A stretch of DNA of 64,000 bases from Stratiolaelaps scimitus (Eukaryota; Arthropoda; Arachnida; Mesostigmata; Laelapidae). The position numbers and the translations under genes were made by a program. The stretch spans positions 15,241,001-15,305,000 of the forward strand of contig JABWDB010000005.1 of NCBI GenBank assembly GCA_019614645.1, read 5' to 3'. Shown piece after piece: positions 49,443 through 60,405 of this stretch; position 1 is the stretch's first letter; the number at the start of each line of letters is the position of its first letter. Below the pieces are notes generated by a model, which had not been told where the DNA came from, made no database searches, and worked only from the letters and a program-made list of their open reading frames with translations.

Positions 49443-51262
49443 AGCAGACTCAACTCATCGCCCTAGCCGATTCTGTCGCGACCCCTCAACCAATCTAATT
49501 TGAGATATCTCTTCACTTCACGAGTCCACTGCGGCGTATATATATATATATATATATATATATGGTTCGTGAGACGTTCGGTTCCGCTAGCCTGACACGA
49601 ACGCGCTCAAAAGCAGACCTAGACACTGCTTGTCAATCCACCATCATCCCAAACGTTTTCGATATTTGAACACGTTGATACAACAAACAGGAATAACATA
49701 CATAATTTCTTGTTGCTAATCCCAATGCTCAACAGTTACAAAAGTCAACATTTGACTTTTGTGGGCTATTTGCCACTACCGCACCCTGCTACAAGGCAAA
49801 TAATTTATCGATTTCAAGCTACCATTCTTGTAGTTACCGAGCGAGCGGTTGCTCAAGTCAACACTGTTGTATCCTCTCTCTCTCTGATCTCTATATCTGT
49901 CAAAGTGAGCGGAAAGTATATTTCAACCCTCAACAATACGTATCTACTGAATCAATGCAGTGTCATCTAAGTGCTCTCATGTGACCGCGAGAGCTTCCGA
50001 GAGAAATGTGTGCAATGAGGACGCCAGCACTAGCAAGCTCTGTCAACAAAAAAATACGCCAGCGCTAGCAATTTCGAACAACAAAATATCCTTCGGCATT
50101 TGCATCTATCGCTTACATGACAGCTAAGGTTCAGTATCTAGTCATTTCTCTTCCTGCATGTAATGCGCATTCCGAATAGTCGCTGGGCGGCTATGACTAC
50201 ATATAAGCAGATGAAGAAGATTGCAGGGCTCTCGATATTATCAAGCTACATCACCATTTATAGGAGGCTGTAAACATACTACGTATTTCTAATCTTACTA
50301 GATTTTCCTCATCCTGTACTATCATCGTATTTTACTATTGATTAAATATCACATTGAAAGTACGTACTCTACAATACATATAGACAGATATCATGCATGG
50401 CACAGAACGTAGATGGGACGCCACGAGCGAGTGGGACCACGCAAAATAAAGTTGCTCACGTCGAGAGCAAGGAACCCCACATCAACTGTGGAGCAAGAAA
50501 ATCGAATCACGCTTGTCTGACGCTATCGAACGCAATATCCCAAAAGTTCGAATCATTCGCCGAGCGAGCGAGTGACCGAGCTCACTGGAAGCAACGGTAC
50601 CTAATCAGAAAAAAATCCAATGGCACTCGCGACGTCGTGGTGCACGATAGCCTTATGCAAAGTTTCGGTCGGTTTCTACGCGCGCAATCATCGATTATAT
50701 GTGATGTTTGCGAATGCAAATTTCTCATCGACACACGCGGACTAATAGGCGGTCCAACTAATAACCAGGAGCGCATAGACTAAAAACGATCGATGTGCAC
50801 AATCCTGGCAACACTTTGCGAGAGAACACCCGTAAAGCCGCAAATAAATTCGCGCATATCACACGGAGACGAAACTATATCTCGAAACATACGCCGTAAT
50901 ACGTCGTCAAAATAGTGATTGTATTAAATAAAGCTGCTTCATAGTTCAATTCGTTGCGCTGTCATTGTGAAGGAGTTGTTATTTTGGGCTCTTTCGCTCA
51001 GTAGGACACCGAAGGTTGCCGAAGGACACCGCAGCCGACACAAACGATGTAAAGAAGAGAAAAGTTTCCCACACAAGCATACGTATACATAAGCATACAT
51101 AAAGATGAACTAGAATTTTTCTTTCAAACCATTCCATGTCTAAATGATCATCTTCATAACCATATCCCCCGGTTTCTCAAGTGTTAAAATGAACACTCAT
51201 AATATATATACAATAACGAATGAGATTCGTATATTATATAACAGTGTCAAATGTATGCAGTT
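49443..51262. other. Intergenic stretch downstream of the DM4/DM12-like gene
   Basis: Contains (TA)n at 49537-49562, an ATTAAA at 50341-50346 and an AATAAA at 50927-50932, either of which could end the upstream transcript. A 128-aa plus-strand frame begins with a true ATG at 50397 (MAQNVDGTPRASGTTQNK...) and runs to 50783. It has no recognisable domain and no splice partner; I leave it uncalled. Confidence 0.4.
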
Positions 51263-51685
51263 CTATGATGACGTATACAATATAAGTAAGACATCTTTTT
51301 TATTCGACACAGCTTCGAAAACGTTCCACTGGCTCTGGTCTCGGCTGCCCGAGCTGAGCTTCATTTTTGAGTCAACGTTGGACTTAGTGTCACTCGTCAG
51401 TGAACACCGTATGCTTACCCCCTTGGGAAGCCGTCCAGCACAAGAATACCGACCGCTGACACAGCCTACAACTCTTTGGCCGATTAGTATAATATACCGT
51501 TAGACTTACACTTCATTCGACCGCATTGCCGCTCTTCCACAGGCAGAGTATCATAGCTGAGAACGCCCCACTTTATTGCAAGCGACCGGAGAACAGATTC
51601 CGCTTCGCCAACTTCTCTGAACATCACATCACTGTCGAGTTCGTCGCGCATTTCGAATGCTATCATGTGTAGTGTTGTGCAATCG
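51263..51685 (-). CDS. Candidate unrecognised gene fragment with a 44-nt intron
   Basis: On the minus strand a possible exon (51510-51685) follows TGCTTCAG and ends AAGT|GTAAGT. After 44 nt containing TACTAAT and ending TTGTAG, the frame continues through 51263-51465 to a TAG. The join gives about 126 residues including FEMRDELDSDVMFREVGEAE and later SRDQSQWNVFEAVSNKKD, which look protein-like and not low complexity. I recognise no family. The upstream part is not located; the first in-frame ATG inside is at 51666. A 44-nt intron is very short. The fragment lies 0.6 kb beyond the end of the cyclophilin gene on the same strand. It may be chance. Confidence 0.25.
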
Positions 51686-52037
51686 CTGAAGCACGACTTG
51701 GCCAATATCAAGCTTGTTATGGTTATCTCTACTGATCAGGAGAACCTGCGCCATAGACCTCGGTAGCATGGGTTAAAATGAACAATGCTAGGTGAATGAG
51801 TCGTTAGCGAATGTCGGCAAACGACCCTAATTCGAGCGAGGATCGAACAAGAGTTATCTGACAAAAGAACAACCCATTTTTTGGTCGCTTTCTAGCATAT
51901 GCAGGGTCAAATAAGAGGATATAGAGGGCTAGTATAGGTCGGGAAGCTTTGGGGAGATGAGATAAGTTACACGAACGTCGACGGGTCTTCGTCTCCGATT
52001 GCATCGTCAGGTAATAACTGCCGATAGCGCGACGTCA

Positions 52038-52043
52038 TTTATT
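52038..52043 (-). terminator. Candidate polyadenylation signal for the cyclophilin gene
   Basis: AATAAA on the minus strand, about 265 nt past the cyclophilin stop codon. It is the nearest canonical hexamer I found downstream. Confidence 0.45.
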
Positions 52044-52306
52044 TGCATTGAAAACAGGTACAGAGATTTTGCAACGATATCAATATCTCATCACTCAACG
52101 ACGTGTTATGAGCTCATTTTTTTTCTAAGACGCATTGATAATCTTTGAATCGACAGTGAGCTACGAATTGTCACGTGAATGGCATCTCTTGCGGCACGAC
52201 CATCACAAGTCGCATATGTTCTGAAAACATCGGAGCCGTGTCTGTTTCCAGTGATTTTGAGTCCACCAGGGGAAATTTTCTATAACTTTCTATTACATCT
52301 GTTGTT

Positions 52307-53549
52307 CTATAGCTGGCCGCAGTCATCGATTCGGAGAGTCTTTGACGTATTTCCGCTGTGACTGCCGAGACGTTCCATCTTCTTCACCGTCTCCATGCCG
52401 TCAATGACGCGACCAAACACGACGTGCTTATAGTCAAGCCTGCAAAATCATTAGGCGTCAGTTAATTCAGATTTCACTAGATGGACAAGTTCGCCCAACA
52501 TATATTATAATAGATACTATTCAAAATCGAATTCGGTCGTCTCGTCTCTTCTCTAGTGTGACACTAGACGCATTAGCTTCTGCATTTTATCTGCAAGGAA
52601 CCTCTGGTGGAACATCTCACAGGGATGTATTATGCTATGTTGTAGGTTTCGCCGCGCTATTGGCATTTTTCATTAGTGAACAGCTTGATTTCAAAATGGA
52701 GATGCACCAGCGAGATTGAAGGAATATAAACCTTGCAGTAGTTACACTGCAATGCAGCTACGTCAAGCTTATATGGAAGGCCTCTTACCATGGCGTCTTT
52801 GCAGTGCAGATGAAAAATTGTGATCCGTTGGTGTTCGGCCCGCAGTTGGCCATCGAGAGGATACCGGGACCGTCGTGTGTCAATTCAAAGTTCTCGTCAT
52901 TAAATCGCCCACCATAGATCGACTTCCCGCCGGTGCCATTGTTGTTGGTGAAGTCGCCTCCCTGGCACATAAATGCTGAAAACAGAACACACCCATACAC
53001 AAATTCACAGTTCGACGTATGCTCGCAATTGCTACATGTCGGTAATTAGAAGGCCACGTCAGGAAGACAATCGCTATACGCTATCTGAATTTGCCATAAT
53101 CATAATATTACTAGCTAATTCGGTTCGCAATTCTGTCGACCGAATTGAAAGCAAAAGGCCAATTATAGCCAAAAAATAAAATCGTCGAACAAGCTTCTTG
53201 CGCAGGCAATTAATAATTGCCTCATTCGTTTGGCAACCACCGCAACAGACTGTTGCTTGGCGCGTTGTCGACCGTATGGCGTGTGATCAGGTTAAGTCAG
53301 ATCGGATGGAGGTGATTTCAACGGTGAATACAAAGGTGCGTATGCAGCCTCGTGCGGCTACCCCCATAATTCTGTGCCTCCTATGTTATGGACGGAGGCG
53401 GATCATTATCACGGCGACAGGCCAACTCTGAGTATTAATGTGGCTGACTTACTGTCAGTTAGATATTATTATGCAGGGCATCATGCAGAGCAATTTCTGA
53501 ACAAAAGATTTGACAGTGTCCGTATCATCCTGCAGGTATATACTAATGT

Positions 53550-53625
<76 letters not shown>

Positions 53626-55668
53626 TATATACTAATGTATCATATATATATATATATACACATCGATTGATACACTCTCCGTGAATGCATGCTCTGCGCC
53701 ACGAATCACAGAAATTTCGGATGTAGATTCTAACGTAGGAAGCTTAAATGATTGCTAGTTTTGTACTCACCAGGGATGACTCGATGGAAAATACTGCCTT
53801 TATATCCAAAGCCCCTCTCACCAGTACACAAAACTCGGAAATTTTCTGCTGTTCGAGGCACGATATCGGCGCGCAGCTGCAATGAGACGCAAGATCCGGC
53901 AGAAATCAAATACAATTTATTGGATTGGGTCGGGCATTCTTATCTTCTAACGAATCCTCATCGGACGCCGAATATCGCATAATATACAGAAAACAGAGGA
54001 GTTGTTTCAAACAACGGCACCTTGTCAACGTTGGACCTTCACCATTTGAAGTGGTAGATATTAAGGAATCACTTTATACGTCATGAATGGTAACACGGAG
54101 AACTAGGTTTTCGATTTTTAATCGAAATTATTTCGGTGTCTTGCTAGCTAGTTATAGCTCTTACCGAGTAATATATATATCGCTTATGTTTTCAGAGTAA
54201 AGGATTACGTATAAAAAGTTAGGTATAAAAATGTAGGCTTAGGTATACAGAATCAAAGTTGTTACAACTGAAAATCTTTGGGTCAGACAGGTCCACTGTA
54301 AATACTGCCTGCGGTTTATAGATTCACTCCGGCAGATGAGTATTTACTTTTAGATAAGCGGTATTGCCGTTTCCTTCGGGACGAAGTGATGAATTACAAC
54401 TGTACCTTGTGTCAAATAACGTACAAAATATGAAGCGATGTAGTTTGTTTGTGTAATTGTGCAGTCCTTATAACAAATGGGTGCAAGGTTCACATACAAC
54501 ATAGGCGATTATTAAGTCCGCCGCCTAAATATACAGCCTTGAACGACGCGATCACACTTGACGCGGGGGGGGGGGGGGGGGTTGTTACATAAATGAACCA
54601 GTACGTTAGCATGCAATATATAACACGTAAGTAAATACACGCCACGCGATATACACGTCACATGCACGTGCAGCAGGAACAGCAAAATGGTGAAAGCTAC
54701 AACAATGACGAATAGCGTACAATCAACGTAAAACCCTTTTAGTCCAACAATTCCCATTATCCGAATCATCTTCATTCGATTGGCCGATTACCGAAAACCG
54801 CGAACAGTTTAGCCCGTCTCCCCCTCTCCTTTATCCCAACCATATCTCTCCAATAACTTGACGCCATTTCATGGATGGACCCTGTGTCTATTCTCTCTCT
54901 CTCTGTCTTCGTTTCTCTGTCGACTGCTAGACACGCTTGCTAGCGACAGTGCCAAACGACGCTAGAAAAACGCGCCTGAAATATTAAGTAGTAACGTAAT
55001 TGAAACTCTGTGTACTGCACACTCTACTATGTATAATGCGCACAGCCGAAACGCAACAGCCGGTGTAGAGCCAATACAAGCGAGCTGGTGGATTTATTAT
55101 TAAATGGACTAAGGCCGTGTGCGTTCGTGAGATCAGCGAGAGTACGGTAGCTGCCGCTGCAGCGTTCATGGTAGCTGGTTTCAGTAGTGGTGGTGGTGGT
55201 AGTGGTGGTACAGAAATCTGCGATGTTCGTTTGTACCAGCCAAGCCTGTCTCTGAGCTATCGACAACCAAGAGGCTGACAGAATTGCCCGCTAACCAAGA
55301 GACGGATGCTTTCTAAACGCGTGTCAGGGTGGTAGAGCAAAGTAACTTCAGCGTGATTGTTTACAGGTCTCAGACGCACAGATAACATATGCAGTGACAT
55401 TCTTCCTGTCAACCAATATGCGTCACAGCAGATACGGCCCTGATGGAGGTCAAGGTAAATGACAAGATTCACCTTAGCGATTCGTTCTTTATCCACCCCT
55501 CTCTCCCACCATGCACAGCTTATCCAAACGCCGTGGACAAAACCAACAAAGTAGAAAGCAAACCGAACACACCTCCATTGTGATACGGCCAAGGGCCTCA
55601 TCATCGGCAACGACGTCGAAGAACACCACAGGATTCTCGCGCGGTCGACGCCTACAGCTGTTCCCCAT
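52307..55668 (-). CDS. Cyclophilin A-type peptidyl-prolyl cis-trans isomerase, four exons
   Basis: Exons in transcript order: 55668-55573, 53876-53771, 52975-52789 and 52439-52307; 522 nt, 173 aa. Donors are GTGTGT, GTGAGT and GTAAGA; acceptors end CAG. The first in-frame ATG is at 55668, in a fair context (G at -3, G at +4). Aligned with human cyclophilin A the protein is offset by nine residues and has the active-site set: R64 and F69 and Q72 ([14 protein letters not shown]), Q120 and F122 (NGSQFF), W130 (KTPWLD; the cyclosporin-contact Trp) and H135 (KHVVFG). It ends CGQL, as cytosolic cyclophilins do. The enzyme isomerises X-Pro bonds and helps folding and signalling. The unusual part is the N terminus, [13 protein letters not shown], where family members normally start with a few residues before NP. 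Ala68 replaces the common Gly before FMCQ. Confidence 0.93.
52440..52788 (-). other. Cyclophilin intron 3
   Basis: 349 bp, phase 2 (splits the Trp130 codon). Nothing notable inside. Confidence 0.8.
52976..53770 (-). other. Cyclophilin intron 2 with a duplicated (TA)n block
   Basis: 795 bp, phase 1. The motif GGTATATACTAATGTATCAT occurs at about 53535 and again at about 53624, an 89-bp offset, with a (TA)n of about 70 bases filling the space and a shorter one after the second copy. This is a local tandem duplication of flank plus microsatellite. Confidence 0.8.
53553..53622. repeat. Long (TA)n microsatellite
   Basis: About 70 bases of alternating AT inside a cyclophilin intron, flanked by direct copies of a 20-bp motif. 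Confidence 0.95.
53877..55572 (-). other. Cyclophilin intron 1
   Basis: 1696 bp, phase 0, with a GTGTGT donor. It contains a 17-base poly-G tract (54565-54581) and short CT and GGT runs. No nested gene. Confidence 0.75.
54565..54581. repeat. Poly-G tract
   Basis: Seventeen consecutive G on the plus strand (C in the cyclophilin transcript). Length is likely to vary and may be an assembly-sensitive site. Confidence 0.9.
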
Positions 55669-57843
55669 GACAGTTTCGATCCGGTTACGTTTCAATAGTG
55701 AACGAAACCGCCGCGCACGTACACAGGCCCTTCGCTGGTTGCCCGCTGCCCCTTTTTCAGCTGGTATTTTTCTGTGTTTTTCGTTCAGAACGAGTGAATT
55801 CGGGGTTCGATCACAACTGATGATGCGGGACTTCAGGGGGGGAACGGGGTCGTTCGGGTGGATGGCGATGCAACACACAACAAAGTCCACCAACAGAGTC
55901 TCAAATGGAACCGCACCGACTACCGGATGAACTTGCCGAGAACTCACTCACAAGCGACGCACGATATCACAACACAGCGGCGGTCGTAGCAGCTCTTCGG
56001 ACTGACTATCGATCATAAACACGGCGCTAACGGCTTGTCCTGCTCATCATAGGGTCTCACTCACAACCGGCAACAATCTTGTCCTGCTCGAACTCTCACA
56101 GCAATAACAAGCGATATATTTATTCGATTTGTTCTCTCTTGTACAGGCAGACAACAGGCCCCAGACGGCGGTGGCCAGCTTTAGCGGAGAGTCGGCAGAG
56201 GGCGCTAGTGGACGGCGGCAAACAACGTTGTTATGCGCGAATGGTCCACAAAGTTTGAGCTGGAAAAAGAATGACTCTTTTTGTGTCGAACAACTTCAAT
56301 GTCGAAGTTTCATGTGCTGTATGTTGCTGCAAGTCGAGATCAACATTCAAGTTACCAAATCGTAAATCAATGCAATTTATATCATATCTGCTCTTGGGAA
56401 CGCTGACGCACGTATATTGTGCAGGAACAGGTACAAAAACCATGATACAACATTGTACACAATTGTAAATAGCCAACATAACGTCTGGTAAGATTCAAGA
56501 TGAGGACTGGACAGGCAAAGGGGATTTACCCAAAAAATAACGTTTGAATTAAATACGAATAAGCGATCGATCAGATGCGACGAACACTTCGAGAGAGACT
56601 TTCATAATTAGAATAATATTCCATAGCGAATACAATGCAGAAGATGTACTTTATTTATGTGATGTAAATGGTATAGCCAAGAACGAGACGCCTGACACTA
56701 AGGTGTAATTTGTTGCGGGAACAGTGCTCTTCTGCCCGCTAGTCATTTCGTCATTATTTTAGTAATTATATATATACATATATGTGTGTGCTTGTGTGTG
56801 CGACAACTTTATTTAAGTACCAACTTAATTGAATAATCTGAGACTTTTTCAATTAAAGACGTGAACGTATCAGAGACTAGAAAACAAGGTCTGCAAGACC
56901 AACATTTGAACTCCCTCTGGTTGAGTTCAAGGTCTGAAAGATCCACCCGATCTAGTCTAAAGAATAAATTAGCTTTATTTCGCGTTGTTAAGGGGTGTGC
57001 TGGCTGCTATCAATGAAAGGCACTTCTACACAAATTAGCAAGTAACGCGTTGGTGCTACATACGTCTGACGAAAAACATGATCCCGTAAGGAGTACCCAA
57101 ACTGTTTTACATCACCATTAACGCACACAAATACTTACGCCATGACGGTAATGAAATAAAATTAAAAAAAGCGATCCGGGCCATAGCAAAGCCAACAAAT
57201 AGTATTCATGGGACATCATGATAGTTTTACTATTTCGAACACTGTATTGGACCCTGACCATGCTATAGATATTCATCTACATAGTCTACAACCCCCAGCC
57301 AATTTTCGGACCCAGGCAGTAAACGGACTTTGGGTAAGCTTAAATATTAGTTCCACTAATATATTACACCTATGTCATTTACCAATCTCCGCAGAGAAAT
57401 TGTCCCCATGGCCCATACTTAGCGGCTAATTATCAATACAAAAAATAAATACGTACCCCCCGATTGAGTGAATGTAATAGAAGGCGTTTATTTCGGACGT
57501 TGACACAAGTAAAAGTGAGGACACATGATCCAGCCTCACAAAAATTCATTCAAACCAAGAACACGCCTGCTGTCCAACGAGCTTGCCTGACATCGCCGTT
57601 TTACTCTCATGAAATAACGCTCGCACGATACAGATAGACGGCTCACAGACAAGCACGCTTACACTTTTGAAGACGCAAGTCGCTGCAAAGAATCGATTAG
57701 TGATGAACGCCTCGTTATGCGGTGGCCTACTAGAGGTTGTTTGGATGTCGAACTACAATAAATTTCATTTGAGCTAAAAAATATAATCGATGGATAGCAA
57801 TGCCACAGTTATCGGCGACCCTAAGTAGCAAACAACGACGTAA

Positions 57844-57899
<56 letters not shown>

Positions 57900-58182
57900 T
57901 ATTAAATGAGTTCGTCGATATTTGTCGCAGATATATTTGCATAATAACGGATAGAGAACTATAATCATTAGGCCCCGAACAAATAAAAGTCAAGAACTGA
58001 TGGGTCGGCGTTATTAATGTATAAATAATGGATTCATAACGACGCAACGCTTAAGATTTGGCCAACTGGGGTATCGCTAGGTATTGATTATTTATAGATA
58101 AGATCAATTACAGATGCCATAGGTGATCGCGTTCTCCGGGACGCGCTTAGCTGGTAGCGTCTGTTCCATTGCTATTCGATGG
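55669..58182. other. Intergenic stretch between the two minus-strand genes
   Basis: Includes the presumed cyclophilin promoter and 5' UTR just above 55668. A frame at 56129-56365 starts after CTCTTGTACAG, a good acceptor, but has no recognisable domain. A (TA)n lies at 57850-57895. An AATAAA on the minus strand at 57487-57492 may end the next gene's transcript. Confidence 0.4.
57850..57895. repeat. (TA)n microsatellite
   Basis: About 46 bases of alternating TA, not coding. Confidence 0.95.
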
Positions 58183-60405
58183 TCAAATAGAGGTTTCATT
58201 TTGCGGCGGCCGATAATATGGCTTCTTCGGTGCGACAGGCTTCCTGATTCCCTGATCCTTGATCCAGTTTCGGAGCTTCTTGAAGCGTTTCACAGGCAAG
58301 GATTGCTCGTCAGTGGATGTTACAGTTGCCGACCCTGAAGTGTAAATTCAGACATATGCAGACTTGCCATGTGAATAGGTTGGCTTAATATCAGACGTTA
58401 ACACGTAGGTTAATTCTAAACGTTGTATGGTTGAAATATCGGTGAAAGCGTATTTCGATAATTCATGTTATCATGCAAGTCCTTCGATATCAGCCTTCTT
58501 GAAGCCAAGGTGGTCCCGCCCCCCGTTTTTTGAGAGATCAAATGCCTGCGAGCTTGATGTATCCAGTTACGGCATATCTTGCAAGGCTCATGTAAGAATC
58601 ATTTGTATATTGTGAACATCATCTTGCGTAGGTATACTTGAGATAGGCCAATATTTCTAGTTTTGTCTAACAGTAACTGATTAATCATATGTCCTGAATA
58701 CGACAACGCATTGGGTGTTATGGTAAATACGAAAATTTCACTTTCGCCGTTACAACTACGAGGAAATTTCCTGTTGATATTCACTGTAGAGAATTTGAGA
58801 ATCCCTTGTATATGTACAATACCGTCAAGCATGACTGATTAATAAAGGTATATAATTTTCGTTTTAAGCTGATATGATTTGCGTGAAGCGCACAATGAAT
58901 GCTACTAGCATTTTTGTTGTGTTTTCCACTTAAATGTAATTATTATGACAGACGCAGCAATGTTCCTATTCGAACGAGCAAACACGACAATTGCGGACGC
59001 CCAATCAGAGCTGCTTAAATGCGTTCAGAGGTGTCTTTGAAGTACGGGAGCAATATTGGCTCCGTTAGCTAATCCTCTGAGCCTACACTTATGCAATACA
59101 CGACAAATCTAAGCTACGTAATTAGTGTGAAAAGTCGCCAGAAAAGGACATTTGTAAATATCCAGTATTGAGGCTCCAGCTATTAGCGTTCTCAATGCAA
59201 GTGAGAGTTGCTCATTACCTGTGTTGTTGTAAAGGCCCGCCCCAGAGCAAACGCCTTTAGCAGTAACCTGAAATGGAACCTTGCCAAGAGGTCGCCGGCA
59301 GCATACAGGTCGCCCGATGGGACAAATTTCGCCTGCAGACAGAGAAGAAAATAGTCAGGTGGGCTCGATTATTGGGACTATTGAACAAGTCAATAAAAGA
59401 TATTTTCTTGAGCAAAACGTTTGTGCTGCTAAAAACAACAAGCGATTTCATATTAAGAGACAAAACTCATAAATCAGCTATTCTATTATAGTAAAATTCT
59501 ACTCAATAGAAAGCACTAGGAATCGTCAAGTTGACGTAAATGTCATAGTTACATGTTACATATGGCTTTTCCATTTAATGTTCTTTTTGTACATATATAT
59601 TTTTCATTGGTTTTTTTCCCTTGTTCCGGCCCACCTCGTTACGACCATGGACCGTATCTATATTACAATCAATAATAGTATCCATTGTCGTATCACGACC
59701 TCAAAATCATGTACATATCCTCGTGTGACGACGGACAGCTATGTCAACTTACCCTGCTGGGTTCGGTCATGAATAAACTGACAGTACGATCGAGGATCCT
59801 CGGAACAGCATGCTGGCATAGGAGGTGCAGAGGACGCGCACGGTGGGGATGCTGAAGCCCATGTAAGATTTTGCGGAAGAAGAAAGATATCCTGTCCATC
59901 TTTACGACCCAGGGGGCACACTTCGCCTGGACTGCGGAGATACAAAATGTTATTTGTGGCACAGCTCACATCAGAATCGTAGCACGTGATGGCGATAAGC
60001 ATTAATGGTACGTATGATCCATGAGTGGTCAGTGTTAGGCCGTTGGTACAGTAGGCCAGGTACATTATATGTTGGAACAAAAACTTACATCAGGTGTTCT
60101 TCGGCTCCGGGGTTCGGACAGCATCTAGCTCTAGCCGCGGGCCGAAGTCCAGGTAATCGGATTGCCTTGGACTTTGATTTGGATTTCGGATTGATCCAGA
60201 TAGTGTAGAGGACTAGCGTCTCATTGTAAGCGCAACCCCACAGTGTAGTGGCATTGGGGTGAACGTCAGCACCATACTTTCCGGCGATTGGAAATCCTAA
60301 AAATGGCTTCGGACCCGTTGCAGAAGTTAGCCATGGCCCTGCCTTTAGGCTGGAACAATACGCCGTCATCGACAAGATACACGCAACTAATACAAGCCTC
60401 AGCAT
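58183..60405 (-). CDS. Unrecognised secreted Cys-rich glycoprotein, four exons
   Basis: Exons in transcript order: 60405-60089, 59931-59753, 59332-59219 and 58334-58183; 762 nt, 253 aa. Donors GTAAGT, GTAAGT and GTAATG; all acceptors end in CAG. The N terminus (MLRLVLVACILSMTAYCSS) is a clear signal peptide. Five N-glycosylation sequons follow (NAT, NET, NLT, NNT, NET). Two related Cys modules are visible: CCPNP ... PGEVCPLGR and CCSEDPRSYCQF ... GEICPIGRPVCC. In both, an intron falls just before the GE(V/I)CP(L/I)GR part. The C-terminal 50 residues are basic and Pro-rich (KRFKKLRNWIKDQG, then PKKPYYRPP). It is therefore an extracellular protein, possibly disulphide-bonded into two small domains. 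I recognise no known family and assign no function. The splice chain is well supported; the first exon is least conserved-looking. Confidence 0.72.

Noticed and set aside
50397..50783. 128-aa plus-strand frame starting with a true ATG
   Set aside because: Composition is plausible, but no domain, no splice context and no neighbour support; kept only as a note in the intergenic entry.
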